Below, one piece after another: positions 7,466 through 16,432 of a stretch of 23,568 nt of DNA. The notes under the pieces were generated by a model that did no database searches, was not told where the DNA came from, and was given only the letters and a program-made list of their open reading frames with translations. Both the position numbers and the translations under genes were made by a program. Source of the stretch: OFTM291 sp041741375 (GTDB taxonomy: Bacteria; Gemmatimonadota; Gemmatimonadetes; Gemmatimonadales; GWC2-71-9); assembly GCA_041741375.1 (NCBI GenBank), contig JBGSKF010000033.1:1-23568 (forward strand), given 5' to 3'. Each line of letters starts with the position of its first letter. Position 1 is the first letter of the stretch.

Positions 7466-8271
7466 TGCCCCCTCCCCCTCCCCCCGCCCACCCGACGGAA
7501 GAGCGCCGTCGAAGCGGTCGCATGAGGCGCGTGGTCGTCGTCATTCCCAGCGCCCTGACCCTGGGCAATCTCTTCTTCGGATTCTGGTCCATCGTCTCGG
7601 CCTATCGGGGAAATTTCATCTGGGCGGGGTGGTTCATCGTCTTTGCCGCCGTCCTCGACATGCTCGATGGACGGGTGGCGCGGCTCTCCGACACCGGCAG
7701 CCGATTCGGGGCGGAGCTCGATTCCCTCGTCGACGTCATCTCGTTCGGCGTGGCCCCCGCCTTTCTCATGTACTTTCTCGAGTTCCAGGCCGCGGGACGC
7801 TTCGGATGGGTGTTGTGCTACCTGTACGTGGTCGCCACGGCTGTCCGGCTGGCCCGCTACAACGTGCTCGCCAGCGGGGGGTCGTCCAGCCAGTGGTTCA
7901 CGGGCCTCCCCTCGCCGTCGGCCGGCATGACGCTGGCCGTGTATTATCCCTTCAGTCAGACCGAGTGGTATCGGGCCTCATTGGCGTATCTCGATCTGCA
8001 ACACGAGGGGTTGACGGTTCTCCTCCTGTTGCTGGCGGTGTTGATGGTGAGCAATGTGAAATACCCTCGCTGGCCCCGCATCGGACTGCGGACCTGGGGC
8101 GGCCGCCTCGGCATTCTCGCCCATGCGGTGATCCTCGGGGGTGCCCTTCTGGACCCGGCCGCTTTCCTCTTTCCTCTCGGTCTCGGCTACATGGCCTTTG
8201 GCATGCTCCGCACCATGGTGCTCGGATTGATCGAACGCAACGACCCCACGTCTCCCCGGAGTGCCGCATGA
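7462..8271 (+). CDS. pssA: CDP-diacylglycerol-serine O-phosphatidyltransferase PssA
   Basis: 269 residues from the ATG chosen here. It joins CDP-diacylglycerol and serine to give phosphatidylserine, the substrate of the upstream Psd. The CDP-alcohol phosphatidyltransferase signature DG..AR...G..D...D is complete in DMLDGRVARLSDTGSRFGAELDSLVD, about residues 67-92. About six to eight hydrophobic segments mark an integral membrane protein of the Bacillus-like PssA class. The N-terminus is Pro-rich (PPPPPP) and not conserved. The start is uncertain between GTG 7456, ATG 7462, ATG 7465 and a later ATG at codon 21 (MRRVVVVIPS). ATG 7462 gives the ATGA overlap used throughout the operon and has GGAG 5 nt upstream. 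The purS start overlaps its stop. Confidence 0.93.
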   Translation: MMPPPPPPAHPTEERRRSGRMRRVVVVIPSALTLGNLFFGFWSIVSAYRGNFIWAGWFIVFAAVLDMLDGRVARLSDTGSRFGAELDSLVDVISFGVAPAFLMYFLEFQAAGRFGWVLCYLYVVATAVRLARYNVLASGGSSSQWFTGLPSPSAGMTLAVYYPFSQTEWYRASLAYLDLQHEGLTVLLLLLAVLMVSNVKYPRWPRIGLRTWGGRLGILAHAVILGGALLDPAAFLFPLGLGYMAFGMLRTMVLGLIERNDPTSPRSAA

Positions 8272-8522
8272 AGTTTCGGGCTCACATCCGCATCCTCCCC
8301 CGCCCCGGCCTCCTGGACCCCCAGGGGCAGGCCATCGCCCATGCCCTCACCGAGCTCGACTTTTCGGAGGCAAGCACGGTTCGAGTCGGCAAGGCGATCG
8401 AGGTCGACCTGGAGGCGGCGAACGCCACGGCCGCCACCCGGAGGGTGCGCGCCATGTGCGCCACCCTCCTGGCCAATCCGGTCACCGAGGATTTCCGCAT
8501 CGAGATCGAGACCCGCTCGTGA
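8268..8522 (+). CDS. purS: Phosphoribosylformylglycinamidine synthase subunit PurS
   Basis: 84 residues, the normal PurS size. MKFRAHIRILPRPGLLDPQG is the family opening, followed by the central VRVGKAIEVDLEA strand and the C-terminal VTEDFRIEIE. PurS forms a small dimer that bridges PurL and PurQ in the three-part FGAM synthase, helping ammonia pass from the glutaminase to the synthetase. Its ATG overlaps the pssA stop (ATGA) and its stop overlaps the purQ GTG start (GTGA). The presence of PurS agrees with the small, separate PurL and PurQ downstream, as opposed to the fused PurL of E. coli. Confidence 0.96.
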   Translation: MKFRAHIRILPRPGLLDPQGQAIAHALTELDFSEASTVRVGKAIEVDLEAANATAATRRVRAMCATLLANPVTEDFRIEIETRS

Positions 8523-9232
8523 TCCGCGTTGCCGTGGTCGTCTATCCCGGGACCAACTGCGAGCACGAGACCGTGCGCGCCGTGGAGCTGGCCGGTGGAT
8601 CCGCTTCCCTGGTCTGGCACCGCGCCACGTCCCTGGGCGGGGCCGACGCCGTGATCCTTCCCGGGGGGTTCAGCTACGGGGACTACCTCCGCTCCGGCGC
8701 CATCGCGCGCTTCAGTCCGATCACCGAGGCGATTCGCCGTCACGCGGCCGACGGGGGGCCGGTGGTCGGCATCTGCAACGGGTTCCAGATCCTCTGCGAG
8801 GCGGGACTCCTCCCCGGCGCCCTGACCCGCAACGCCGGGCTCCGCTTCACGTCGCGACCCGCGAACGTGATCGTCCACCGCACCGAGACGGTGGTGACCC
8901 GCGACTATGCCCCGGGCGCCCGGCTCTGCCTGCCGGTTGCCAACGGCGAGGGACGTTTCGTGGCCGATTCGAAGACCCTCGCCCGGTTGCGGGACAACGC
9001 CCAGATCGTGTTCACCTATGCCGCAGACCCCGCGGACAACCTCATTCCCGGGAACCCCTCGGGCGCCCTGGAGGACATCGCCGGCATCTGCAACCCGGGA
9101 GGTACCGTGGTGGGATGCATGCCTCACCCGGAACGTGTTGCCGATCCCCTCGTCTCGTCAGGCGAAGGGGCCCCCTTCTTCACTTCGCTCATCACCTCCC
9201 TCGTGGGCGCCGCACCCGCGCGACTCCCCTGA
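8519..9232 (+). CDS. purQ: FGAM synthase glutaminase subunit PurQ
   Basis: 237 residues, class I glutamine amidotransferase. It hydrolyses glutamine and delivers ammonia to PurL. The nucleophile is Cys86 in VGICNGFQIL, and the His203/Glu205 pair lies in MPHPER. Other family blocks are YPGTNCEHE (about 9-17), LPGGFSYGDYLRSGAIA (about 47-63) and PVANGEGRF (about 139-147). The start is GTG, placed by the GTGA overlap with purS and by the conserved MIRVAVVVYPG opening. It is followed by a 21-nt gap before the zinc-ribbon gene, one of only two non-overlapping junctions in the operon. Confidence 0.97.
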   Translation: MIRVAVVVYPGTNCEHETVRAVELAGGSASLVWHRATSLGGADAVILPGGFSYGDYLRSGAIARFSPITEAIRRHAADGGPVVGICNGFQILCEAGLLPGALTRNAGLRFTSRPANVIVHRTETVVTRDYAPGARLCLPVANGEGRFVADSKTLARLRDNAQIVFTYAADPADNLIPGNPSGALEDIAGICNPGGTVVGCMPHPERVADPLVSSGEGAPFFTSLITSLVGAAPARLP

Positions 9233-9253
9233 CCCCCTGAGACGGACCGACCG

Positions 9254-9574
9254 ATGACCACCGACAAACCGAGCCGGAACGAAGACGAATATTTCGCCAA
9301 GCAGAACGCCGAACTGCTGGAAGCCGCGCGCGCCCGGGCCGCCGAGGAGGCGGCCGCGGCGGAACGCCGGTCTCACTTCATGAAGTGCCCCAAGTCCGGC
9401 CACGACCTTGCCACGACCACCATCGAGAACACCCAGATCGACACCTGCCCCGCCTGCGGGGGAATCTGGCTGGACGCGGGGGAACTGGAGCAATTGACCC
9501 GCCGCGAGGACCCGGGAGTCTTTCGGAAGATCCTGGGCGACGTGGCGGCCGCGCTCCGCACGAGACCCTCGTGA
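9254..9574 (+). CDS. Small zf-TFIIB-type zinc-ribbon protein
   Basis: 106 residues. The first 43 are charged and Ala/Glu rich, probably helical or coiled coil (AARARAAEEAAAAERR). A zinc-ribbon domain of the zf-TFIIB class follows. The second knuckle is canonical, CPACGGIWLDAGELEQL (Cys65, Cys68). The first knuckle is degenerate: CPKSGHDL has Cys45 but Ser48 where the second Cys is usual, with His50 as a possible replacement ligand. No enzyme motif is seen and the function is unknown. It is cytoplasmic, with no signal peptide. It sits between purQ and purL, and its stop overlaps the purL GTG, so it should be made in step with the FGAM synthase. A structural or assembly role there is inference only. 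Confidence 0.85.
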   Translation: MTTDKPSRNEDEYFAKQNAELLEAARARAAEEAAAAERRSHFMKCPKSGHDLATTTIENTQIDTCPACGGIWLDAGELEQLTRREDPGVFRKILGDVAAALRTRPS

Positions 9575-11871
9575 CCCCATCCGGCGCCGTCGCCTCCGTC
9601 CGGCCACGCCCCGGCGATCCGCCGATCACGCCGGCGCTGGTCCGGGAGCACAACCTGACCCCGGGGGAGTACCGTCGCATCCGGGCGGTTCTCGGCCGGA
9701 CTCCGACCCTGACGGAACTCGGTGTCTTTTCCGCCCTCTGGTCGGAACACTGTTCCTACAAGCACTCCCGTCCCATCCTGCGCACCTTTCCCGTCGCCGG
9801 TCCTCACGTCATCCAGGGGCCCGGCGAGAACGCCGGCGTGCTCCGACTCCCCGAGGGCTGGGCCGTCGCATTCAAAATCGAGTCGCACAACCACCCCTCG
9901 GCGGTGGAACCCTATCAGGGAGCAGCCACAGGTGTGGGAGGGATTCTCCGCGACGTGTTTACCATGGGCGCCCGCCCCGTGGCGCTTCTCAACTCGCTCC
10001 GGCTCGGCCCCCTCGACGTGCCCCGCAACCGATACCTGTTTGCGGGAATCGTTCGCGGCATCGGAGATTACGGCAACTGCCTGGGCGTCCCGACCCTGGG
10101 CGGTGAGGTGGTGTTCGGAGACGGGTACACCGGCAACCCGCTCGTCAACGCGATGTGTGTCGGTCTCCTGCGGGAGAAGGACCTGATCCGCGCCAGGGCC
10201 GAGGGCGTGGATAATCTCCTCCTCGTGGTCGGGGCCGCCACCGGGCGGGATGGGATCCATGGCGCGAGCTTCGCCTCCGAGGAACTGACCGAGGCGAACG
10301 AGGCCCGGCGCCCCCAGGTCCAGGTGGGTGATCCCTTTACCGAAAAACTCCTGCTGGAGGCGAGCCTCGCCTTGATCCAGTCGGGGGAGATCGTCGCCAT
10401 TCAGGACATGGGCGCCGCCGGTCTCACCAGTTCCTCGGCGGAAATGGCGGCCCGCGGAAGCGTCGGGGTCGAACTCGACACCAGCCGGGTCCCGTTGCGC
10501 GAACCGGGCATGAGCCCCTATGAGATTCTCCTCTCGGAATCCCAGGAACGGATGCTCGTGGTGGCCGAACCGGACCGGCTTGCGGCCATCGAGACGATCT
10601 GCCGTCGCTGGGAGCTGACGGCCACCCCGATCGGCCGCGTGACGGATGACGGCCTCTTCCGGGTGGTGCATGAGGGGAGGACCGTGGCGGCGATCCCCGG
10701 CGCTTCGCTCGTGGAGGACTGCCCCGTATACCACCCGGAAGCGCGGGAAAGCCGAGCCGCCGTGACCCGGCGCAGGACACGCCCCCCCGCGAACCGCCCC
10801 CTGCCGGGAGTCGTGGAGACTCTCGAACGGCTTCTCGATTCCCCGAGCCTGGCCAGCAAGAGATGGGTCTGGGAACAATACGACAGCACCGTGCAGGCCA
10901 ACACAGCGTTCGGACCGGGCGGGGACGCCGGGGTGATCCGGGTGCCGGGAACCACGTTCGGACTCGCCGTGTCGGTCGACTGCAACAACCGCCACGTGGC
11001 CCTTGACCCGTACGAAGGGGGAAAGGCCGCCGTGGCGGAGGCCGCACGGAATGTGGCCTGCACCGGTGCCGTCCCGTTGGGAATCACCGATTGCCTGAAT
11101 TTTGGCAGCCCCGAGAAGCCGGACGTGTTCTTCCAGTTTCGCGAAGCGTGCCGGGGCATCGGGGACGCCTGCCGGGCCTTCGACATCCCGGTGACGGGGG
11201 GCAACGTGAGTTTCTACAACGAGAGTCCCACCGGGGCCATCGATCCCACCCCGGTCGTCGGCATGGTGGGGCTCCTCCCGGACATCACCCGGCGCACCCC
11301 GAGCGGCTTTGAGTCACCCGGGAACCTCGTCGCCCTTCTCGGAATCACCACCGGCCATCTCGGCGGTTCTTCCTTCTGGGCCGAGGTTCTCGGCGTTGTG
11401 GGCGGAGATCCCCCCCCGGTTCATCTCGAGCGGGAGAGTGCTCTCCAGCGACTCCTGGCCGACGCCACCTCCTCCGGGATCCTCACCTCGGCCCACGACT
11501 GCTCCGACGGCGGCCTGGGCGTTGCCCTCGCCGAGGCTTGTCTCGGGGGTCCCTCCCGATCCACTCCCCCTGGTGCGAACCTCGACCTGACCACCTATGC
11601 CCCCTCCCTCTCTCCCCACGCCCTTCTCTTCGGAGAGGACCACGCGAGGGTGGTCGTGAGCTTCCCGGAGAACCGACGCAACGACCTGGCGGGACTCGCT
11701 CGACTCCACGGGGTTCCCCTGTTCGGCGCGGGCCGGGTGACCGCCCCGGGAACTCCCCTGCGTGTCACGGTGGGGAGGGTCACGTGGACGTGGGAAACCG
11801 ATCGTCTGCGACACCTCCATGAGCAGGCGATCCCCCGCCGGATGGATCACACTCCCCGCGGAGAGGGCTGA
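9571..11871 (+). CDS. purL: FGAM synthase large subunit PurL
   Basis: 766 residues, the small PurL type that works with PurS and PurQ. It converts FGAR, ATP and ammonia to FGAM. Family blocks are WSEHCSYKHSRP with His60 (about 57-68), the substrate and Mg loop ESHNHPSAVEPYQGAATGVG (about 104-123), NCLGVPTLGGEVVFG, DMGAAGLTSSSAEMA, the second-half TGGNVSFYNE and the ATP-site HDCSDGGLGVALAEA. Both halves of the internal duplication (AIRS-like N and C domains) are intact. The GTG start is set by the overlap with the zinc-ribbon stop; the frame is open upstream, but that sequence is the other gene. A 3-nt gap separates its stop from purF. Confidence 0.97.
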   Translation: MTPSGAVASVRPRPGDPPITPALVREHNLTPGEYRRIRAVLGRTPTLTELGVFSALWSEHCSYKHSRPILRTFPVAGPHVIQGPGENAGVLRLPEGWAVAFKIESHNHPSAVEPYQGAATGVGGILRDVFTMGARPVALLNSLRLGPLDVPRNRYLFAGIVRGIGDYGNCLGVPTLGGEVVFGDGYTGNPLVNAMCVGLLREKDLIRARAEGVDNLLLVVGAATGRDGIHGASFASEELTEANEARRPQVQVGDPFTEKLLLEASLALIQSGEIVAIQDMGAAGLTSSSAEMAARGSVGVELDTSRVPLREPGMSPYEILLSESQERMLVVAEPDRLAAIETICRRWELTATPIGRVTDDGLFRVVHEGRTVAAIPGASLVEDCPVYHPEARESRAAVTRRRTRPPANRPLPGVVETLERLLDSPSLASKRWVWEQYDSTVQANTAFGPGGDAGVIRVPGTTFGLAVSVDCNNRHVALDPYEGGKAAVAEAARNVACTGAVPLGITDCLNFGSPEKPDVFFQFREACRGIGDACRAFDIPVTGGNVSFYNESPTGAIDPTPVVGMVGLLPDITRRTPSGFESPGNLVALLGITTGHLGGSSFWAEVLGVVGGDPPPVHLERESALQRLLADATSSGILTSAHDCSDGGLGVALAEACLGGPSRSTPPGANLDLTTYAPSLSPHALLFGEDHARVVVSFPENRRNDLAGLARLHGVPLFGAGRVTAPGTPLRVTVGRVTWTWETDRLRHLHEQAIPRRMDHTPRGEG

Positions 11872-11874
11872 GCG

Positions 11875-13269
11875 ATGTGCGGCATCATCGGGGTCACCGG
11901 CCTTCCGGACGCGGCGCGACTCTGCCATATGGGTCTCTACGCCTTGCAGCACCGGGGTCAGGAGAGTGCCGGCATCGTCTCCATCGACCCAGGTGGCCAG
12001 CCTCACCTGCACCGGGGCATGGGACTCGTGTCCGAGGCGATTCCGGAGGAGCCTCTCTCCCGGCTGGCCGGTCGCCTCGCCGTGGGCCATACCCGGTACG
12101 CCACCACGGGGAGCAGCGTGCTCGCCAATGCCCAGCCCCACGTGGTCAACTACCGGAATGGACCCCTCGTCCTGGCCCACAACGGCAACCTGACCAATGC
12201 CGGCCCGATCCGCGCCGAGCTGGTCGACAAGGGGTCGATCTTCAGCAGTTCGTCGGACAGCGAAGTCATCATTCACTTGATTGCCCGAAGCGAAGCCCCC
12301 GACCCTGAACTCCAGATCCGGGTGGCCCTGGAGAGGGTGGAAGGAGCATTCAGCCTGGTCATGGCGGTGGGGCACACCCTCTATGCCGTGGTCGACCCCC
12401 GGGGCTTCCGTCCCCTCTTCCTCGGCGCCCTCGACACCGGTCACGTCGTGGCCAGTGAGACCTGCGCTTTCGACCTGCTCGGCGCGACCCTGATCCGCGA
12501 GCTCCAGCCGGGCGAGTTCATCCGCATCCATGAGGGGCGCATCGAGACCCTCACCCCCCTCCGGCCCAAGCCGGTCAGCCGGTGCATCTTCGAGCTGGTC
12601 TATTTTGCCCGCCCCGACAGCATCGTGTTCGGCCAGTCAGTCGACGGAGTGCGCCGGGAACTGGGCCGCCAACTCGCACGGGAACAGCCGGTACACAACG
12701 GCGAAGTCGTCTTCAGTGTCCCCGACAGCAGCAATGCCATGGCGCTGGGTTATTCGGAAACCAGCGGGATCAAGCTGGAACATGCCCTCATCCGCAACCA
12801 CTACGTCGGGCGGACCTTCATCAACCCGACCCAGTCCGTCCGGGTGGCCAAGGTCCGGATCAAGTTCAATCCTGTCCGGGAGGTCATCGAGGGCCGCTCC
12901 GTGGTGGTCGTGGATGACAGTCTTGTCCGGGGCACCACCAGCAAGGGTCTGGTGCAGATGATTCGTGCCGCCGGAGCCCGTGAGGTGCACCTCCGGCTCG
13001 CCTCCCCCCCGATCACCGGACCCTGCCACTACGGAATCGACACACCGCGTCGCGAGGAGCTGATCGGCGCCACGCACACCGTGGAGGAGATCAGGACCTT
13101 TCTCGGGGTCAACTCCCTGGGCTACCTTTCTCTGGAGGGCATGCACAAGGCCGTGGCCGGAACCACCCGCTACTGCAATGCCTGTTTTTCCGGATCCTAT
13201 CCCGTGCTGCCCACCAATGACCTGGCACGCACGCGTCACTTGCACCCCGTTCCCGGGAGGTCGGGATGA
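11875..13269 (+). CDS. purF: Amidophosphoribosyltransferase PurF
   Basis: 464 residues. It catalyses the first committed step of purine synthesis, PRPP plus glutamine to phosphoribosylamine. The N-terminal nucleophile Cys2 follows the initiator Met directly (MCGIIGVTG), so there is no propeptide of the Bacillus kind. The PRPP-binding loop VVVVDDSLVRGTTSKG lies at about 343-358. Four cysteines in positions matching the 4Fe-4S ligands of the B. subtilis enzyme are present (Cys237, Cys384, and Cys434/Cys437 in YCNACFSG). The enzyme is therefore predicted to be Fe-S containing and oxygen-sensitive. Family members are feedback-inhibited by AMP and GMP. The stop overlaps the ppdK start (ATGA). Confidence 0.97.
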   Translation: MCGIIGVTGLPDAARLCHMGLYALQHRGQESAGIVSIDPGGQPHLHRGMGLVSEAIPEEPLSRLAGRLAVGHTRYATTGSSVLANAQPHVVNYRNGPLVLAHNGNLTNAGPIRAELVDKGSIFSSSSDSEVIIHLIARSEAPDPELQIRVALERVEGAFSLVMAVGHTLYAVVDPRGFRPLFLGALDTGHVVASETCAFDLLGATLIRELQPGEFIRIHEGRIETLTPLRPKPVSRCIFELVYFARPDSIVFGQSVDGVRRELGRQLAREQPVHNGEVVFSVPDSSNAMALGYSETSGIKLEHALIRNHYVGRTFINPTQSVRVAKVRIKFNPVREVIEGRSVVVVDDSLVRGTTSKGLVQMIRAAGAREVHLRLASPPITGPCHYGIDTPRREELIGATHTVEEIRTFLGVNSLGYLSLEGMHKAVAGTTRYCNACFSGSYPVLPTNDLARTRHLHPVPGRSG

Positions 13270-15932
13270 GCGAACCTTGGACCACGCCCCTCGTCTATTT
13301 CTTCGGTCAGGGCCGCGCCGACGGCACCTCCGCCATGAAGGACGTCCTCGGGGGAAAGGGAGCCGGGCTCGCCGAGATGACCAATCTCGGGATTCCGGTT
13401 CCTCCCGGGTTCACCCTCGCGTCCTCCCTCTGCACCGCCTATCTCGAGGACCGGCACTTTCCTCCCCGGCTGCGTGCCCAGGTCGAGTCGAATCTCGGCC
13501 GTCTGGAAGCTGCCACGAACAGACAGTTCGGGGGCACCGACGCCCCCCTTCTCCTGGCCGTCCGATCCGGGGCCGCCGTATCGATGCCCGGCATGATGGA
13601 GACCATTCTCAACCTCGGCCTGAACGAGCAGACGGTCGAGGCCCTGGCGCGGGAGAGTGGCGACGAACGGTTCGCCCTCGACTCATGGCGGCGCTTCCTG
13701 CAGATGTATTCCACCGTCGTGTTCGACGTGCCGAAGCCCCTGTTCGAGAAGGAGATCACGGCCGTCAAGAGATCCCTCGGTGTCGAGCGGGACGTCGACA
13801 TCCCCCCGGACGGCCTCGCTCGCCTGGTTGAGGCCTTTCGCGACATCACCGAGAAGCACACGGGAACACCCTTTCCGTCCGATCCCCTCGATCAGCTCTG
13901 GGGGGCCATCCAGGCCGTCTTCGAGTCGTGGAACACCCGGCGGGCCATCGACTACAGGCGCCTCCACGGCATCCCTTCGAGCATGGGCACCGCCGTGAAC
14001 ATCATGGCGATGGTCTTCGGCAACATGGGCGACACCAGCGGCACCGGGGTCGTCTTCACCCGCAACCCTTCCACCGGGGAACCCCATCTCTATGGCGAGT
14101 TCCTGATGAATGCCCAGGGGGAGGACGTCGTCTCCGGCGTCCGGACCCCAGCACCGATCGACCAACTGGCTCAGCATCTGCCCGAGGCCCACGCCGAACT
14201 CCAGCGCGTGGCCCGAACCTTGGAGCGCCACTTCCGCGACATCCAGGATCTCGAGTTCACCATTGAGCGGGGCCGCCTCTACCTCCTGCAGACTCGCCGC
14301 GCCCAGCGCTCGGGACCCGCGGCCGTTCGGGCCGCGGTGGACATGGTGGACGAGGACCTGATCAGCCGGGAGGAGGCGATCGCCCGGATCCCCCCGGGCG
14401 ACCTCGACCAGCTTCTCCACCCCACCATCGATGGCACCGCCCGTCTCGATCTCTTGACCACCGGCCTTCCCGCCTCTCCTGGTGCCGCCTCGGGGCGTAT
14501 CGTTTTCACCGCCGACGTCGCCCAGGAGCGGGGACGCCAAGGCGAACCGGTCATCCTGGTTCGAGAGGAAACCAGTCCCGAGGATTTCCACGGCATGGTG
14601 GAGGCCCGCGCCATCCTCACCGCCCGGGGCGGGATGACGTCCCACGCCGCCGTGGTGGCCCGGGGAATGGGGAAACCCTGCGTGGCGGGGGCGACGGCCC
14701 TCACGGTGGATGCCACTGCGGGTACCCTCTCCGTCAACGGGCGCTCGGTGCCCGAGGGCGAGTGGATCACCTTGGATGGCAGCACCGGACGGGTCTATGC
14801 GGGGCAAGCCGCCCTGGTCGACCCTCGCCCGGGGGAGCACTACGAGCGGGTGATGGCGTGGGCCGATGAGCTCCGGCACCTTCGGGTGCGCGTGAATGCC
14901 GACACCCCGGCCGACGCCCACCGCGGTCGTGATTTTGGCGCCGAGGGGATCGGACTCTGTCGGACCGAGCACATGTTCTTCGAGGGGGAGCGGATCAACG
15001 CCATGCGGGAGATGATTCTGGCCCAGGATCTTCCCGGGCGGGAACGGGCGCTGGCCAAGCTCCTCCCGATGCAGCGCAACGACTTCGAGGGGATCTTCCG
15101 GGCCATGGAAGGATATCCCGTCACGATCCGCCTCCTCGACCCCCCCCTGCATGAGTTTTTGCCGCACGAGCCGGAAGAGATCGCGGTCCTGGCCGAGCAG
15201 ATGGGACTGACCCCGGCGGATGTCCACCGCAGCGTGGACCGCCTCCGGGAAGTGAACCCGATGTTGGGGCTGCGTGGATGCCGGCTCGGCATCATCCATC
15301 CCGAGATCACGGCCATGCAGGTGCGTGCCATCTTCGAGGCGGCTTGCACCATCGCCTCGCGCAAGGGGCGCGTCCAACCCGAGGTCATGATTCCTCTCGT
15401 GGCTCATGTGCACGAGTTCCGGCGTCAGGCCCTGATCGTCCGGCAGGTGGCCGAGGAGGTGTTCCGGGAACGACAGATCACTGTCCCGTACCTGCTCGGC
15501 ACGATGATCGAGCTGCCGCGCGCCGCTCTCACCGCCGATGAAATCGCCCGGGAAGCCCAGTTTTTCTCCTTCGGGACCAACGACCTGACCCAGACCACTT
15601 GGGGATTGTCGCGGGACGACGCCGGGGTGTTCCTCCCACTCTATGTCCACGAGGGAGTGGTCGAACAGGACCCCTTCGTGGTCCTCGACGAACACGGGGT
15701 CGGCAAGCTCATCACCATGGCCGCCGAACTGGGACGCACCACCCGCGCGGACCTGAAGCTCGGGATCTGCGGGGAGCATGGCGGGGATCCCGCGGCCATC
15801 GCCTTCTGCGAAAACCTCCGGATGAACTACGTGTCCTGCAGCCCTTTCCGGGTTCCGATCGCGCGCCTCGCCGCGGCCCAGGCGGCCCTGACCTCCCGAG
15901 GAACCATCAACCGGACACATGCCACCGTATGA
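13266..15932 (+). CDS. ppdK: Pyruvate, phosphate dikinase PpdK
   Basis: 888 residues, full length for the family. It interconverts pyruvate + ATP + Pi and PEP + AMP + PPi. The N-terminal ATP-grasp domain opens YFFGQGRADGTSAMKDVLGG KG. The central swivelling domain has the phospho-carrier His460 in GGMTSHAAVVARGMGKPC, with Thr458 two residues before it, the usual regulatory site. The C-terminal PEP/pyruvate TIM barrel has GIGLCRTEHMFF, SFGTNDLTQTTWG and the acid-base Cys835 in LGICGEHGG. The ATG overlaps the purF stop, and its stop overlaps the purE start. It is embedded in a purine operon; AMP and PPi are its products, and PPi and AMP are also central to purine flux. That link is inference. 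Confidence 0.96.
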   Translation: MSEPWTTPLVYFFGQGRADGTSAMKDVLGGKGAGLAEMTNLGIPVPPGFTLASSLCTAYLEDRHFPPRLRAQVESNLGRLEAATNRQFGGTDAPLLLAVRSGAAVSMPGMMETILNLGLNEQTVEALARESGDERFALDSWRRFLQMYSTVVFDVPKPLFEKEITAVKRSLGVERDVDIPPDGLARLVEAFRDITEKHTGTPFPSDPLDQLWGAIQAVFESWNTRRAIDYRRLHGIPSSMGTAVNIMAMVFGNMGDTSGTGVVFTRNPSTGEPHLYGEFLMNAQGEDVVSGVRTPAPIDQLAQHLPEAHAELQRVARTLERHFRDIQDLEFTIERGRLYLLQTRRAQRSGPAAVRAAVDMVDEDLISREEAIARIPPGDLDQLLHPTIDGTARLDLLTTGLPASPGAASGRIVFTADVAQERGRQGEPVILVREETSPEDFHGMVEARAILTARGGMTSHAAVVARGMGKPCVAGATALTVDATAGTLSVNGRSVPEGEWITLDGSTGRVYAGQAALVDPRPGEHYERVMAWADELRHLRVRVNADTPADAHRGRDFGAEGIGLCRTEHMFFEGERINAMREMILAQDLPGRERALAKLLPMQRNDFEGIFRAMEGYPVTIRLLDPPLHEFLPHEPEEIAVLAEQMGLTPADVHRSVDRLREVNPMLGLRGCRLGIIHPEITAMQVRAIFEAACTIASRKGRVQPEVMIPLVAHVHEFRRQALIVRQVAEEVFRERQITVPYLLGTMIELPRAALTADEIAREAQFFSFGTNDLTQTTWGLSRDDAGVFLPLYVHEGVVEQDPFVVLDEHGVGKLITMAAELGRTTRADLKLGICGEHGGDPAAIAFCENLRMNYVSCSPFRVPIARLAAAQAALTSRGTINRTHATV

Positions 15933-16432
15933 GCACTCCTCCAGCCCCGCGCGTGGGGATCGTCATGGGATCCTCCTCGGACTGGCCCGTCATGGAGCAC
16001 GCGGCCCGGAGGCTCGACCAGTTCCACGTGCCCTGCGAAACCCGGATCGTGTCGGCCCACCGAACCCCCGACCTGCTCTGGACATACGCGGAGCAGGCGG
16101 CGGAACGAGGTCTCGCCTGCATCATCGCCGGCGCGGGAGGAGCCGCCCATCTGCCGGGAATGCTCGCGGCGAAATGCACTGTTCCCGTCCTGGGCGTTCC
16201 GGTTCCCAGCCGCCACCTGCAGGGCATGGATTCCCTGCTGTCGATCGTGCAGATGCCCGCCGGGATCCCCGTGGCCACGTTCGCCATCGGTGAGGCGGGA
16301 GCCCACAACGCGGCCCTTTTCGCCATCGCCATGCTCGGGGTGACGGATCCGAGGCTCCGGGCAGAACTCGAGGACTTTCGTCGGGCACAGCGGGACCTCA
16401 TCCACAGCCAGACCCTCCCCGCCCCACAATGA
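15929..16432 (+). CDS. purE: N5-CAIR mutase PurE (class I)
   Basis: 167 residues. It rearranges N5-CAIR, made by PurK, to CAIR, the PurC substrate. The opening VGIVMGSSSDWPVMEHA (about 9-25), VSAHRTPD with His44, GAGGAAHLPGMLA (about 68-80) and the long loop PVLGVPVPSRHLQGMDSLLS are all class I features. The presence of purK next door also fits class I. The start is the ATG overlapping the ppdK stop (ATGA), with the PurE fold starting at residue 8; the frame is open further upstream inside ppdK, but that is shadow. The purK ATG overlaps its stop. Confidence 0.97.
   Translation: MSTPPAPRVGIVMGSSSDWPVMEHAARRLDQFHVPCETRIVSAHRTPDLLWTYAEQAAERGLACIIAGAGGAAHLPGMLAAKCTVPVLGVPVPSRHLQGMDSLLSIVQMPAGIPVATFAIGEAGAHNAALFAIAMLGVTDPRLRAELEDFRRAQRDLIHSQTLPAPQ

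Noticed and set aside
13683..15920. Minus-strand 745-codon open frame opposite ppdK
   Set aside because: Antisense of a high-GC gene with strong third-position bias; no recognisable motif and fully covered by PpdK.
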